From: Corylus avellana
Lineage: Eukaryota > Streptophyta > Magnoliopsida > Fagales > Betulaceae
DNA length: 64,000 nucleotides
Assembly (NCBI RefSeq): GCF_901000735.1
Contig: NC_081549.1
Span: forward strand, 20,659,584-20,723,583
Direction of reading: 5' to 3'
Every line of letters begins with the position of its first letter. Positions within the stretch are counted from its first letter, which is position 1. The position numbers and the translations under genes are program-made. Shown here piece after piece: positions 32,468-45,300 of the stretch. The notes beneath the pieces were generated by a model. It searched no databases. It saw only the letters and a program-made list of their open reading frames with translations, and was not told the origin of the DNA.

Positions 32468-33769
32468 TTAGTTTTTGGTGCAATCGGTCTGCTTGAACGA
32501 GAGCATCATTTTTTCCATATCATACCCGATCAAGTAATTTGATTGAGCAAAGTTTCCAATGATTCCAAAACCACTCTCGGCAGGCCCAAAATTCTGCACC
32601 GCAAGGCAGAAAAACCCCTGTTTGGGCGGCGGAATGAAGAAATTGCTCGGCGGTAGCTTCACGTCGGCGCCCTCAAAATGGAGGGTCAATATTGGTCCGT
32701 CGAGATTCTTTGCACTTTTATAGCAAAGCTGCGTCCCCAACTCTGGGTCATCCACAACCGGAGCCAACGGAATTTGCTTCTTCACCTCTGCCTCCAAGCG
32801 GTTGTGAAGATCTTCCGGCATAAGCATCGGCGGAGCTCCGGAATCCAGAAACACGTTTCCCTCGGAAACTGCATCCGAAGGATCGTACGACAAATATTTA
32901 TCTCCTACGCTAATTCCTTTTAGCGTCACAAAATATGAAGTCGTGTCTCCTCTTTGTATCAAAGGTGTTGAAACGACACCGTCGCCCAAAACTTCGCTGC
33001 CGCTGCCGAAACTTATCCTGCTCGGAATGTTGGGGTCGGTGCCGAACGGCGAAAGGCAATGGGAGAACTTCCTGCTGCCCAAGGCGGCGCCCATTTGTGA
33101 AGTAAACGACATAACCCCTCCTCCTAAGCCTATGATTCCCATCTCATGGTCGTTGAAAGTGCCGGTGTTGTTGTGACCACACCCAAAAACAACGTTGGCG
33201 GAAACTTTTTCCCCTGTCGTGGAAGTCAAGGCGACAGTTTCTTTGGCCAGAAAACCTCGGGTTGTGGAGCTGTCTCCATACCCATAAACATATTCGCAAA
33301 GATTTTTAGGACTACATTTGGTGTTTAATTCATGGCACTGGTCGGATTGGCAAGAAATGTCGCTATATGTTGAGGACTTTTGAGGATTAAACATGGGATA
33401 AATTTGCTTGTAGCAGCCTTCGCAAGGTAAACATTGTGTCCAAAAAAGGTCGCTGCCGGTATCGGCAATGTTGTAGATGTCTACCGGCGGTGTTCCGATG
33501 GAGAGCTTCATGATATGCTGGCCTTTGTATGCTTTTACTATTGTTTGGGGCGTGTTAGAATTGACTCCCTCCAATCGACGCGGAAAAAATGTGTCCAAGC
33601 GCTCTGTATTGGCATTGCCGAAGGGAGATTTTAGAGAGTCTCGTCGGATTAACTCAACGGTAAACCCACCGCTGCCGGAACCTGTAGCCAATAGCCCTAC
33701 AAGATGATTGCAGAGAATAGACGCGATGATGAAGCATGAATGAAAAATGATTGCATTACTACCTGCCAT
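32468..33769 (-). CDS. Aspartic protease, CDR1-like (A1 family), intronless
   Basis: A secreted pepsin-type protease of 433 residues. The N-terminus has a hydrophobic signal (IIFHSCFIIASILCNHLVGL) and a short propeptide. The A1 fold follows: IGTPPVDIYNIADTGSDLFW with the first catalytic Asp at residue 103, the nepenthesin-type Cys-rich insert (WTQCLPCEGCY and following Cys) and YGDSSTTRGFLAKET, then the second catalytic Asp at 309 in LDSGAPP. The second motif is DSGA; DSGT is usual in CDR1-type enzymes. Both Asp residues are present, so activity is likely. The C-terminus FGIIGNFAQSNYLIGYDMEK is typical. Arabidopsis CDR1 acts in apoplastic disease-resistance signalling; the same role here is inference. 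Confidence 0.93.
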   Translation of the reverse strand: MAGSNAIIFHSCFIIASILCNHLVGLLATGSGSGGFTVELIRRDSLKSPFGNANTERLDTFFPRRLEGVNSNTPQTIVKAYKGQHIMKLSIGTPPVDIYNIADTGSDLFWTQCLPCEGCYKQIYPMFNPQKSSTYSDISCQSDQCHELNTKCSPKNLCEYVYGYGDSSTTRGFLAKETVALTSTTGEKVSANVVFGCGHNNTGTFNDHEMGIIGLGGGVMSFTSQMGAALGSRKFSHCLSPFGTDPNIPSRISFGSGSEVLGDGVVSTPLIQRGDTTSYFVTLKGISVGDKYLSYDPSDAVSEGNVFLDSGAPPMLMPEDLHNRLEAEVKKQIPLAPVVDDPELGTQLCYKSAKNLDGPILTLHFEGADVKLPPSNFFIPPPKQGFFCLAVQNFGPAESGFGIIGNFAQSNYLIGYDMEKMMLSFKQTDCTKN

Positions 33770-33797
33770 GATGTGTAGAACAGTTTTTGCATAAATC

Positions 33798-33800
<3 letters not shown>

Positions 33801-33839
<39 letters not shown>
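33801..33839 (-). promoter_or_regulatory. TA-repeat upstream of the aspartic protease, possible TATA region
   Basis: A TA dinucleotide run starts about 32 bases upstream of the protease ATG on the minus strand. No other TATA-like box lies closer. The short distance implies a very short 5' UTR if it is used, so this may only be a microsatellite. Confidence 0.3.
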
Positions 33840-33842
<3 letters not shown>

Positions 33843-34810
33843 GGTAGGTTTGCTTGCCTATACAAAATGTGATTCAATTTCCATATTTAGTATGATTTAG
33901 TTTCTATGTACGAAATATTCAAGTTGTTTATTATTAGGACTAGATCCATGAGATGGCAACCATTAGATTTCATATCTGAGTAAATTTGGGAATTGACTCA
34001 ATATTCATATATATGTGATTTGAATCTATTTTCAAATTATTGAAATTCCATTACAAATATAATCTATTTATGTGGAGCTTCTTATTTCCTTATATTTTTA
34101 AAGAGAAATGCTACACACATTCTCGTTCTTACACTGTCAAGTACACATTCTTAATGTATCATTAAAAATCATTTGAATCTAATAGTAATTTTTAAAGCCA
34201 TGTCATGTGAGAATAAAATGTGCATTCGTTTCTCATTAAAAATCAGAATATACAAGTCCGCACACCACATGTAAAAGGAAGCATCTATTATGTATTAAAA
34301 AAATCAATATAACCAATAAGAGAGCGGTTCTCCTCCATTTAGAGTCTTTCCGTTTCCTCCCATATTTAAATGGAAGCATGCCATGTTAAAATAAAATCAA
34401 AATCAAAAGTTTTAGTCACTCAATCCTATTTATCATCTTTTATTTGTTCTTCAAATACTATTTTTTTTTATATATATATATTTATGTTATTTATATATCA
34501 AATATCAAGATAAACCAACATTTTTTTTCCAATATCAACTTATAAAAGCTTGAATACCCCCGTGAATGGCACATATGATCGTATAGTTGTTGGACTTGCC
34601 CGTGACACATATAACATCGTGATATAAGACATATACTCCGTGAACACAATTGCATAGTGCATATACACTATTAATTCACAAGAAATAACAACAACAACAA
34701 AAAGATCAGAAATGAGAAATACAAAATTGCTTGATATTTTTCTGCAAAAAACAGATTAACGTTTAATGTGGGCAAGCAGATATAATCAGATCCTGAGTTT
34801 AGACAAGTTA
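33840..34810. other. Intergenic, protease promoter side and B3 gene 3' flank
   Basis: About 970 AT-rich bases with no coding exon. A stretch at about 34108-34240 (AGAGAAATGCTACACACATT... to ...GAATAAAATGTGCATTC) may be a decayed MITE, because similar words begin other small elements here. Nothing else stands out. Confidence 0.4.
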
Positions 34811-36586
34811 TCATTGCTTAGTCAAAATGTAGTCAGCCACGTGAAATATTGAGACGTTAAGCAAAACAGGGTTCATCTTGATGAGCTCAAAGACACAAAC
34901 ATCTCCTACTTCTAAATGATTGTCCCTGCAAAATCCTGCCCATCTCCCTATATTCCTTGACGTACGTGAAAGATTATTGTGAGAGCAAGGGGCATGCCAT
35001 TGTTTTCCATCACAAGTCTGAAGCTTGACAGACGCATGCCCAATAAGATACTTTTTAGCAAATCCAGAAGGCACATACTGCACAACAACAAACAAGGATT
35101 GAATTGAATAAAAGTAAATTTATTTTAAAAAATGATCACATCTTGTAGAATTAGAAAGGCTCACCAAAGGATTTCGTGTTCGTCCACGTATATGATATGG
35201 GCGCACGAAGGTCATGAACGAAGGATTTGTAGGCTTCAACATTTTGGCTGCTTCGATTGCTCTCTCCCTTCCTTCTGCAGACGACTCACCAAAAAATCTT
35301 TTTCCAACCAACATTTCTCTGTTTTCTTCATGTTTTGCGGACAACTCATCCGAGTGAGACATTTCATTTTCGTTCAACTTGTCGTGGCTTGATTTTGTTG
35401 CATCATCTAAGTCTATTATGTCGACTGCATCTTCCAATTCAAAATCTTTATTCCATGAATACTGAATCTCAGTTGCAGTATTATCGAACACAAGAACATG
35501 AAATTTTGAATTTCCTTCATATCTAAAGACTAAAAAGTAGCCATAATGAATAGAATGATATTCCATAAAATCCTGCCAGCCATCATCAAACCAAATCTCC
35601 ATGTTGTGTTTCTCCAATCCCACTTGCCAAAGATGACCATTGGGAGCAGTGAGTGTGACAACATCAGAAAGTTCATCCCCAAATTCCATTACAAACTTTA
35701 CAGGGATCCTCTGCAACCACCAGGCCAGGGTGAGTTATGTTGTCTCAATTACAATGTGAAATGAAATTAAGGAAACATGTATGATGCAGATAAATATATG
35801 GCTTATAAGAAGTGCTGCACAAACCAATAAATTCAATTAATTGTTTAAAGGTTGATCTAGCTTCTTCAGGATTCTTCCGCTGTTATGGCTTTAACTTTTT
35901 AGTCAAGTAAAAATTACCTAAAATGAAACAAGGGAAAAGCAATCATGTACAACACGGATTGAAGTCTCATAATGTTTTCTAAACAACAATGAAGCAAGAT
36001 TGTTGTTAAGAGTACTAAGTGATAAATAGAATGATCAACCATCTTTGCTGTCCCAGTAATTAATACAACTCTTACTATTTTTGTCTCGGATTGAAAGTTA
36101 GGCAATTTGGTTAGCTATATTATTGAAGATTTTGCAGAAAGAAGGCCTCCACAATTTTGAACGGAAAATGCTCGAGGCATTACAATTTTTATTATATAGT
36201 TATTTGCAAGTTGGTGTTAAAGTTCACAATTGATTTAATAATTAAAAGCGTATGGTTGACTTTGTAAAAGGAAATTTTTTTTTACAATACCGCATGCAAC
36301 ATCACCAGAATATTCAACAAATGAAAGACAAAGAGACAAGAATAATTGCAAGCAAGCAAGGTACGTAGTGAGAAGGCATTACCAGTTTATTGTCGTGAAT
36401 GGTAGAGGGGAGTATGATCTTGAAGAAATGCGATGGTCTCGTACCCGCCATAGAACTTGACGGCCGGTGGTTGGGCGCCACTCTAGTCTGGCGAGTCCTT
36501 GAATCATTCGCTGCCATAGTAATAAAATCAAGACGGTTGATCCCACGATGTAAATGCCTGGAAGCTACTCTTATACTCTGCTCCAC
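34811..36586 (-). CDS. B3-domain DNA-binding protein (REM-like), two B3 domains
   Basis: Plant-specific transcription-factor family, nuclear. Three exons on the minus strand: 36383-36586, 35165-35710 and 34811-35077 (TGA), all joined in phase 0. The protein has 338 residues from the ATG at 36586, or 315 from the ATG at 36517 (MAANDSRTRQ), which may be the true start. The first B3 domain runs across the exon 1-2 junction: HFFKIILPSTIHDNKL joined to RIPVKFVMEFGDELSDVVTL, then GWQDFMEYHSIHYGYFLVFR. An acidic linker (IIDLDD, EENRE) follows. The second B3 domain starts at NPSFMTFVRPYHIRGR and continues as YVPSGFAKKYLIG and AGFCRDNHLEVGDVCVFELI. REM members often act in flowers and seeds; the targets here are unknown. 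Confidence 0.9.
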
Positions 36587-37242
36587 CTCCTATTATGGAA
36601 GGAGAGGGAGGAAAACGAGGAGTTGTTCTAGAAGGAGAAGCACAAGGGTCTGTTTATGCATGCATGCACACAGATTCCAACACATTGACATACGCGGATA
36701 ACGGATACGGGTGAATATTATCTGCCCGGCTGTCCTATTGGTTTTGTGCCGAGACTCTCTCTTGACCTGGTACTGGGTCTGGTACGTATTCCAATTCATT
36801 TTGGATCTCATGAAACAAATCAAAATGGAGGTTCAAGAGACTATTTTAAGTGGTATATATAGAAAAGTTTTTTGATTGGGCAAATCCCTGTCAACTCGTT
36901 CTCAAGCCGATCCAATCCATGTGAATTGGACCTATTGTTCTTGGATTTGTTATAGCAAACTATATATTGAGTATAATAAACCCCTGGTAATTGTTTTGTT
37001 AGCTCACTCAATCTGGTTGGCTTTTCATCTTAAAAAAAATGAAAAATGAACATTCCGTGTCGGTCCAATGGCCAGGAAAAGGAGAGGATCAAAGGTTGTA
37101 ATTGTTGTAACAAATGCTAATATGAAATATAATTAATAATAATAATGATGAGGTTGCTAATTAATGTCAACATACAATTAATAATGATGACGACCGGGAT
37201 ATTAAAAATAGAGTCAATAGGATATTTCCCTCTACCAAAAGT

Positions 37243-37277
<35 letters not shown>

Positions 37278-38001
37278 AGGGCAGGTCGCATGCATGCCAG
37301 ATCTTCTTGTTGTGCCTTTTCGTAGAAGTGGCACGTTTCTTTCTTATTTTCATGCCATGTGGGCTTCGGTAGCATGCCCTAACAACCTCCTCAAAAGGCA
37401 TTCAACTCCAACGCGATATTGCCCACCTAGGCCCTTTCTAGGAAATTTGTTTATAACATGCTTTTTGTTTTGAAAAAATTTCGCTTTATATTCTTAAATT
37501 ATTATTTTTTTAATGTTAATTTATGGTTATTATTTTTGAGAAATTTGCAATATCAACATTTTTATCAAAATTAAGCGTCAAATCAAACGTGTTAATGAGT
37601 GAAATTTCCAAAATACCTTAAAAATGTTTATAAAATAACAAAAATATCTTAAATTTGAACAGTAGTATTTTGAGGATTTAACTTACTCCGTTAGAATTTA
37701 ACTCTGAATTTGGACGGAATAGTTGTCATTGCAAACTTTTGAAATATGATAACCCTAAATTAACATTTTTTATAAAAAAAAATTAATGACATATTACAAA
37801 AATGATAAAAAACCATAAGTGTGGTAAGTAAAAATTTCCCCTTTTTTTTTTTCTGAAAATATATTTTCCTACAAACACAAATGGTAATTTTTTAAGGTGA
37901 CTCGAGTCTTGAAGCATATGAGGAAATAAATTTTTATAAATGAAGAGATTAGTTTATTTATTGTGTACGGCTTTCTCTCATTTCTTAGATTATTGATAAG
38001 G

Positions 38002-38109
38002 GTCTTCAAGAAGTAACTCAATCGACCTAGGACCACATCTTATAAAGCGGAGGTCTCTAGTTCGAATCTCATCCCCTGTTTGTATAGACATAAAAATAAA
38101 ATATAAAAA
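38002..38109 (+). mobile_element. Short tRNA-derived SINE with 13-bp TSD (copy a)
   Basis: A Pol III A-box-like stretch (GTAACTCAATCGACCTAGG, from 38012) and a B box (TAGTTCGAATC, 38058-38068) lie in tRNA-like spacing, followed by about 40 bases and an A-rich end. The element is flanked by perfect repeats ATTATTGATAAGG (37989-38001 and 38110-38122). Total only about 108 bp. It is clearly related to copies b and c. Confidence 0.85.
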
Positions 38110-38519
38110 ATTATTGATAAGGAATTTGACTGAAGTTTAAACGACCAAAAAAATCCTAGAAGTTTTCCACAATTCAACCTAATTAAGCATATTGTTATGG
38201 CATTATTGCTGGGTACTGCGTCCTTGACCCCCGATGATGCTGACGCAGGGAAATAATATAAAAAAATAAAAATAAAATAAACAAGGTAGCAATAATATGA
38301 TTGTAAATGTCAACTGATGTATTTAAAACTATATCAACTGGAGTTTCTGATGGGTAACCCACCAAACACATGATTTTACTAATTGAATTATTAATAAAAC
38401 AATGACCCGACGGTAGACCCGCCCACTTCATAGTGTGGAGTCAGATTACGCTTAATTAATTAAGTTGGGGCAAATCCTACTTGTTTGACTATATTTGTGC
38501 TTATTTTAATTATGAAATC

Positions 38520-38622
38520 GTCCTCAAAAGATAGTTCAATCGGCTAGGATCACGTCTAATGAAGCGGATTCACTAGTTCAAATCTCCCTTTCCTTCTTGT
38601 GCGGACATATCAAAAATAAAAA
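38520..38622 (+). mobile_element. Short tRNA-derived SINE with 12-bp TSD (copy b)
   Basis: A box AGTTCAATCGGCTAGG (from 38533), B-box-like TAGTTCAAATC (38574-38584) and the same 3' part (TTGTGCGGACATATCAAAAA). Perfect repeats AATTATGAAATC flank it (38508-38519 and 38623-38634). About 103 bp. Confidence 0.88.
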
Positions 38623-38734
38623 AATTATGAAATCAACTTCACCGTACGCAACATATTTTTTTCATAAATGATTTCCCTTTGAAAGAATAATTCCTTGGCG
38701 TTATCAAATGACTTTTTATTTTATTATATATATT

Positions 38735-38790
38735 TTTTTTATATCCGCATAAATGGAGAGAGAATATAAGTGAATTCGAACTAGCTACCT
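38735..38790 (-). mobile_element. Possible 5'-truncated copy of the same SINE
   Basis: On the minus strand there is a B-box-like TAGTTCGAATTC and a 3' part ending in ATGCGGATAT followed by an A-rich end, as in copies a and b. The A-box half is missing and no TSD was seen. Confidence 0.4.
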
Positions 38791-39104
38791 TTTGCCTTGA
38801 TATGTCTTATTATTAGTAAAAATCAACCCCACCTCCCTCCTTTTACCTTCAATCGTGGGGACTGGGGAACACATGGAAATGAAATGACTCAACAAGGTTG
38901 TTAGTACCGCACTATCTCATAGTATGCCAACTATGGTCCTTAGCTGAAAAACAATAAATTAAGATTTTAAAACCATGGTTATGACTTATATATATATATA
39001 TATATACACAAGGAATTAAGATTGAAAGGACCGCGGGAATTGCGTGTTCACCTATTTCCACACTCTTTTTTTCTAATCAATCAAGTTACATCAAATTATC
39101 AAAT

Positions 39105-39160
<56 letters not shown>

Positions 39161-39613
39161 TTGATAAATTAATATGTGTTTAAAATGCATACAAAAATTA
39201 TAAGTATTTTTAGTATATTGAATTTAAAAAAAAAAAAATTATTTCAATTTACATACCATCATGCGTAAGTTTCGAATATGAAGTGGATTGGTAAATTATC
39301 AAATCATGCATATCATATTCCCTCACCCGTTCATCTAATATAAGCTATTCTCAAGGAATTTAATAAATCATGTTTTCTCATTAAATACTAAAACATGATT
39401 TATTTTAGACGCTTAGATTAGATGAATAGTTGAGATTTATGAATTTGAGAATCTCAAATTTAAAGGAAATTTTAGGAGATCCCAATCCGTTTCAAACAAC
39501 CAAAAAAAATGAAAAGTTTTCCATTATTCAAATATATTTTCTAGCTAACCAAACACAGTACTGAAGAGAAAGTTGAAATAAGCATGTTGAATCGTTGATA
39601 TGGCTGGAGTGAT

Positions 39614-39713
39614 NNNNNNNNNNNNNNNNNNNNNNNNNNNNNNNNNNNNNNNNNNNNNNNNNNNNNNNNNNNNNNNNNNNNNNNNNNNNNNNNNNNNNNN
39701 NNNNNNNNNNNNN
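39614..39713. other. Assembly gap (100 N)
   Basis: Exactly 100 N. Unlike the first gap, the flanking sequences show no duplication of each other that I can see. An A run starts directly after it, so a retroelement tail or simple repeat may have stopped the contig. Confidence 1.
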
Positions 39714-39917
39714 AAAAAAAAAAAAAAAAACTCATAATAGTTTGTAAATGTTTTTTTTGTTAAGTAATTCTTTTTTTTTATATAAGCAAGAAATTATGTT
39801 ATTAGTTAAACATAAACAAGTTTTTGTTTGAGGCAGTGTGGGGGAATTGGTCATCTAAATTTGTCGCTTTCAGGTCTTAATCAATATAGGGTTCACATAT
39901 TGTTATAGACTTATAAA

Positions 39918-40341
39918 GAAATTTCACTTTAGACTTCTAAATTATCACACGATTTGACATATCTCTGAACTTGAAATCTCTCAATTTGGACCCCTAAACT
40001 TTCAATTGCAATTAATTTGAACCGTCAATTTTTTCCATTAAAACCCTTAAAAAAACAAAATTACCCTTTAATTTTCTTTTTATTAAAAAAAATTGAAAAA
40101 AAAAAGGTCACAAGGTGGCTTAACCGTGGGTCATCTTGTGATTTTTTATTTTTTTAAAAAAAATTAATTAATTTGAAATTAAGGGTAAATTTAAAATTTT
40201 ATAAAAAAGTCAAGGGGTATAAACGTCATTGTATCACTTTTAACGTTTCAAAATATGATGGAGGGGTCCAAATTGAGAGGTTACAAAGTTCGAGAGTATG
40301 TTAAATCGTTTGGTAGTTTAGGGGTCTAAAGTGAAGTTTCT
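39918..40341. mobile_element. Foldback MITE, same family as 44257-44744
   Basis: Inverted arms start AGAAATTTCACTTTAGAC at the left and mirror the right end GGTCTAAAGTGAAGTTTCT. The inner arms also pair (CTCTCAATTTGGACCCCT against AGGGGTCCAAATTGAGAG). A central region contains GGTCACAAGGTGGC.. and its partial complement. Total 424 bp with no coding capacity. The TSD is not clear. Confidence 0.85.
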
Positions 40342-41047
40342 CATAAACTTATAGTAGTTTATGATTTTATTTATTCTAAATATTTATATATTATTTAATA
40401 TATCTCCAAACATTTATCCCCGTGTAAATCTAAAAAAATTATATGAAATTATAAAAAGTTCATCAAATGAAATCAAAGAAAAAGATTGAAAATCATTTGG
40501 AGATATAATAGGGCGGGATTGTGGCCTTGAAAACATCCTTAAGCCAATAAAAAGATGCTTTGCTAATTTACTTACGAGTGATTTACTTCCATTGAATTAG
40601 CTCCCTTTTTTTTTTTTTTCTTTTTTTTTTTTAACATTTGTGGCTAAGATTTTGCCACATAAACTAAATAAAATCTAAAGGTTTTAAAATAGTGGATAAC
40701 AATTTAGTCTAACCATGCTGAATCCCCTCTTCAACTAATCGCCCACTCTTTTTTTTAACTCCTCCGCCCCAAGCTCGACCACCATAATCGTTGTTATCAT
40801 TCGCCACTCAAGAGCGGAACTAGGCATTAAGGTCGGTGGGCTTCAAACCTCAAAAATTAAAAATTCCTTAAGAATATATAATTTTTACAAGGCTGGCCTC
40901 AAAAAAAAGAAAGTCTTCTAATAATTGTCTTATCAAAATTTTTGGTTCCGCTCCTACCGCCACCCTACAGGATCGCCATCAAAATAACAATTAAGAAGAC
41001 AAAATTATCCTTCCAATTTATCCGCTTCTAATTGAGTCACGAACTAA

Positions 41048-41288
41048 GAACATATTTGGAATTGTGTTTGAGAAATAGAGCTTTTAAGTAAAAAAAAAAA
41101 AATTTTTTTTGGGTAAAAGCTTTATTTTTAAGTTTTTTTTCAAAAGTGCGTTTTGGCTATTTTTGGGCTTTTTGGACCCTTAAAAGTGCTTTCAATTTTT
41201 TTACCAAACTGATATTTTTTTCTTTAAACAAACTTTTTGAGTGTTAAATGCACTTTTAGGCCCCTCAAACGCACACTCAAACAAGCCC
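41048..41288. mobile_element. Tourist-like MITE with TAA duplication (copy 1)
   Basis: A 241-bp element beginning GAACATATTTGGAATTG and ending CTCAAACAAGCCC, which are imperfect inverted ends. It is flanked by TAA on both sides (41045-41047 and 41289-41291), the 3-bp target of PIF/Harbinger elements. Its interior (GCTTTATTTTTAAG, TTTTGGCTATTTTTGGGC) matches 49160-49392. Confidence 0.8.
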
Positions 41289-42326
41289 TAAATCCGAGCA
41301 ATGTTTTATTTGAAGAGTTAGGAAGGCAATAAAACATGTCACTGAAATGAAGTTAGCGAGACGGCTTGGGGTTGTTTTAGCCTTAATATGTAGCCTCAAT
41401 GAACAGGCATTTACATTTTGACCCCAATGACCTACTGACCTATCCTTTTCCACTTTTAAACATACATTCAACCATATTTGCCTTTAATTTGAAATGGAAA
41501 ACCATTGCAACAAAAAAAAAAATATTAAGTAATGTTGTTATATACCGCACAAACATTTTACAAATATCCTATGAAGCTGGCATAGCAAGGTGACGTAGCT
41601 CTTAAATTAACCCTTGACCGATGGCTGCTAAACCTTGCCACATTCACTTTGTTGGGTTTTTGTCGGATGCTTGTAAAGTAAGTAGTATTACTCTAAAATA
41701 TTTTTTAGATTTATTTTAACCGATGCCTTTTTATCCATAGAGTAATGTTATATACCGCACCTTTCATCTCACTAGGTTGATGTGACAGTACTCATTGGCA
41801 CTTAAATCAGTTATTGTCAAAGAAAAAAATCTCATAATTAATCTAATCCATATTGATGGAATAGAATAAAGAGTAAGTTAAGTTAAGGACCCTCAATTAA
41901 AAATATTACCTTAATTATTCAAACCTGCACTAAAGAACATGTGTCAAAAACTCGATGACACAATGTTTGATTGAGCACTGAAATAAATATAATATATAAT
42001 TTCTTACATTGTTTCAATCTCTTCTTACAAACGAATTGAAGAAATACAATACTTGGGGGGTAATACCATTTTCCTCACATCTTTTCAATTGCTTATTACA
42101 AATGAATTGGCATATACAATAGTAGAGGGGAAATACAGAAACAGAAAACGGTATGTAACATGATGTTTTCTAGCAAGGGAGACAAGGAATGAACTTTACA
42201 TGATACAATTTACTTGTCACCTTAAACCATTCAAGCCAAAACTTTTCACTATAACTTTTAATCAATGTCTTTCTTTCCTAGTAGATTCTCTAGTATATAA
42301 GTGACTAAATTGTTTGGTTTTTCATA

Positions 42327-45300
42327 CTAGAAGACTCGCTCTCCTGTAGCAAACAGGTTCCAAAATATGGCTGACATGAAGTAGAGTGCAGCTGTGACAG
42401 TTAAGAATGCCTGGAAAGATCCCAGCCATTGTACAAAATAACCAGTTCCAATTGTGCTCATTATTGCTGCTAATGTCCCAGCAGAATTTGAAATCCCTGT
42501 TGATGGATAATGTTATTATTGCCTTTGGTAACCAAAATTTTCTCTAATTAATGAAGAAAAAAATATGTGAAAGAACATACCATGGAGCAATCCTGCATAC
42601 TGGGGAGCTATGTCCTGATTAAAGAAAGAAATTACATTAGATTCGAGGTAGAATAAGCACTATGAAATCACCAACCTTGATTATTTTGAATGTTACTAAA
42701 GAATAAGTTTTACAGTTTTTTATGACTGAAAAAGAAAAAAAAAATGGAACTTACTTGCATGTTAAGGAGGAAGCCGGCTTGGCTGAAGGAGCTCAAGCTC
42801 AAGGCTATTGTGATGAGTAGCAGTGCACTTTCAGCTGTATTGGCATAATTCAAGCAGAGCAATGACACCCCAGGTCCAATGAAACCAATAGACTGATTGT
42901 TCAAAATCACACATGATCAGATTGTGATAGTTAATTCAGGAAATAACACTTATAATAAAATTTTGATCATGCAGAACTTTAATTATACTAAGAAAGAGTT
43001 AAGAGTGAACAATGGAAGAAAGAAACAAAGTTTCCTATCATGATATCCAATATTTTTGTGTTTTCTGAGTCTCTTGTTATAACCCATTAGAGATCATTAG
43101 GGATGTTTCCAGAGCCTCAAATATGCTATACAATTAAATGCTAAAGTTCAAATTTTAACTTTTCATCAGATATTTTCCAGTTTCTCATGTTTGTCTCCCT
43201 CATCTATTAATTATTAACCCTTATTAAAATCAAAATATCATTTTGCAGGAGACCTCCAAGTATTAGGATTACAAATATGCTACTACAGGGTAGAAACAGA
43301 GGAGGTACCTGCATTATTTTGCGGACTAATGTCAAAGAGAGGCCTGCCTTGATTAAATAATCTGATGTCGTACCAGCAAAATACCCCGAAACCGCCATTG
43401 TTCCCCATGGAACGGCACTAAACCATGCTGCTTGTTTCAAGTTCACATTAAACACCTAAATTCACCACAAAAAAAAAGAAAGAGGAATAGAAATATTGTC
43501 AAGCACCCACCACAATTTATAGTGCATTGTCAAAAGTAGAAATTGTTAAACTAAGTGTTGTGTTCATTTAACATTTTGCTAGATAGTAAATAAGTAACAT
43601 AATAAATATGCAGTTATCTGCACAACATATGCTTGATGGAGAAGTTAATGTTAAAGAGCTGTTGATAGAGAGATTGCAGAAATGATTACTTACTGTCTTG
43701 AAATAAACAGGCATCCATGAAAGAAGAACGAAGTATCCCTGCAATGTGGAGTATTTTTAGATTCTTCATGCAAATTTATAAGAATTTACCAAAGCAAATA
43801 AGTACTTCCAGTTAATTAGAAAGAATAAAACTCACCCAGTTGTTAGTTATATTAGCAAATATGATAGCCCATGTTGGTAACTTTGATAGCAGAAGGCGTA
43901 CGGGCGGAAGCTCGCCTTTATTTACTGAAGAGCACTCAGCTTTACCATCTTGGATTAGTCGTAGCTCCGATTTGCTAATAAAATGGTTGTCTTGTGGATT
44001 GTTTGTGACTCCACGCGTCCATGTCATCAACCAGAGTAGCCCAAGTGACGAAAAGAGAATGAAGGGACCGGTAATTCCAACCGACGACAACATAATTGGA
44101 GTTAGCAGTAAGCCAGCAACATTGCCAAGATGAAATCCAGCCATGGAGAAACCCACTGCACTTGCTCGTTCATGGTTTGGAAACCACCTAGACACATTAG
44201 AATAGTTTTAGTTATATTTTTGAACTTGATAAAGAAACGAGTTATAATAACATTTTGGTGAAATTTCACTTTGGACCCTTGAACTACCATCCCTTTTGAC
44301 ATGCACCCTTCAAACTTCAAAACCTCTCACTTTAGATTCATTAACTTTCAATTTCTATCACTTTAGATCTTTCCGTCAAAACTCTTAAAACGACAAAATT
44401 ATCCTTCAATTTTCTTTTTATTAAAAAAGAAAAAATTGAAAAAATTGGAAAAAAAAAAAAAAAAAAAAAAGGGTTACAAAGTGGCCCAACCGTGGGTCAC
44501 CTTGTGATTTTTTTTAATAATTTTTTTAAAAAAATTTTAATTTGAAATTAAGGAAAAATTTAGAATTTTATAAAAAAGTCAGGGGTATAAATATCATTGT
44601 CTAACTTTTAACGTTTAAAATCTAACTAATGGATCCAAAGTGATAGAAATTAAAAGTTCAGAAGTCCAAAGTAAGAAGTTTTGAAGTTTGAGGAGAGCAT
44701 GTTAAAAAGGGTAGTAGTTCAAGGGTCTAAAGTGAAGTTTTCCCTAACATTTTAACTAAGCCAGCAACATTGCCAAAATGAGTTAAGATTTGTGCAATTA
44801 CTTGTCCATACTAATAATTTAGGATTAAAGAGGCAATACCTTGAGAGAATTATGCCCATGGAGGGCAGAGCTACACCTTCAGCCAATCCAAAGAAGGCAC
44901 GTACAGCCAAGAGGCTGCCAGTGGAGTGATTGGCAGCCCAAGGGGTGAGAAGGGTGGCAAAAGACCACAAGGCCACACCCGTTGCAATCACTCTCTTTCC
45001 TCCATATTTGTCTACTAAGGCTCCACCGACCACCGATGAAAATATGTATCCCCATAGAAAGGATGACTTTAACATGTAACATTATTCACATCAAATTTGT
45101 CAGGATGTCAATCTAACACAACATGGCCAGCAAACAAAAAAATAAAAATGCAGAAAGCAAAAATAGAGAATATAATTATATAAATGATTTTATATAAGGA
45201 TTTTGGTCAGATAAAAAATAATACCTTTAAGTTGTAAGGTATAATAGATGTCTTAGATTTACAAGCAACCCAAGATATAATTATATGTTGTGAAAACAGA

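Larger units (their letters stand above)
36587..42326. other. Intergenic region with SINEs, MITEs and an assembly gap
   Basis: About 5.7 kb with no gene I can support. Recognised contents are entered separately: three SINE-like elements (38002-38109, 38520-38622 and a partial one near 38735-38790), the 100-N gap (39614-39713), a foldback element (39918-40341) and a Tourist-like MITE (41048-41288). The remainder is AT-rich, with A or T runs (for example 37248-37271) and TA repeats (38988-39006, 39110-39156). Confidence 0.6.

Noticed and set aside
37545..37770. Possible foldback element
   Set aside because: Short words (GAAATTTGCAAT and ATTGCAAACTTTTG) are loosely inverted, but arms do not extend and no TSD is seen.
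38011..38069. Possible tRNA gene
   Set aside because: A and B boxes are present, but the cloverleaf arms do not pair, and the flanking duplications and A-rich end show a SINE.
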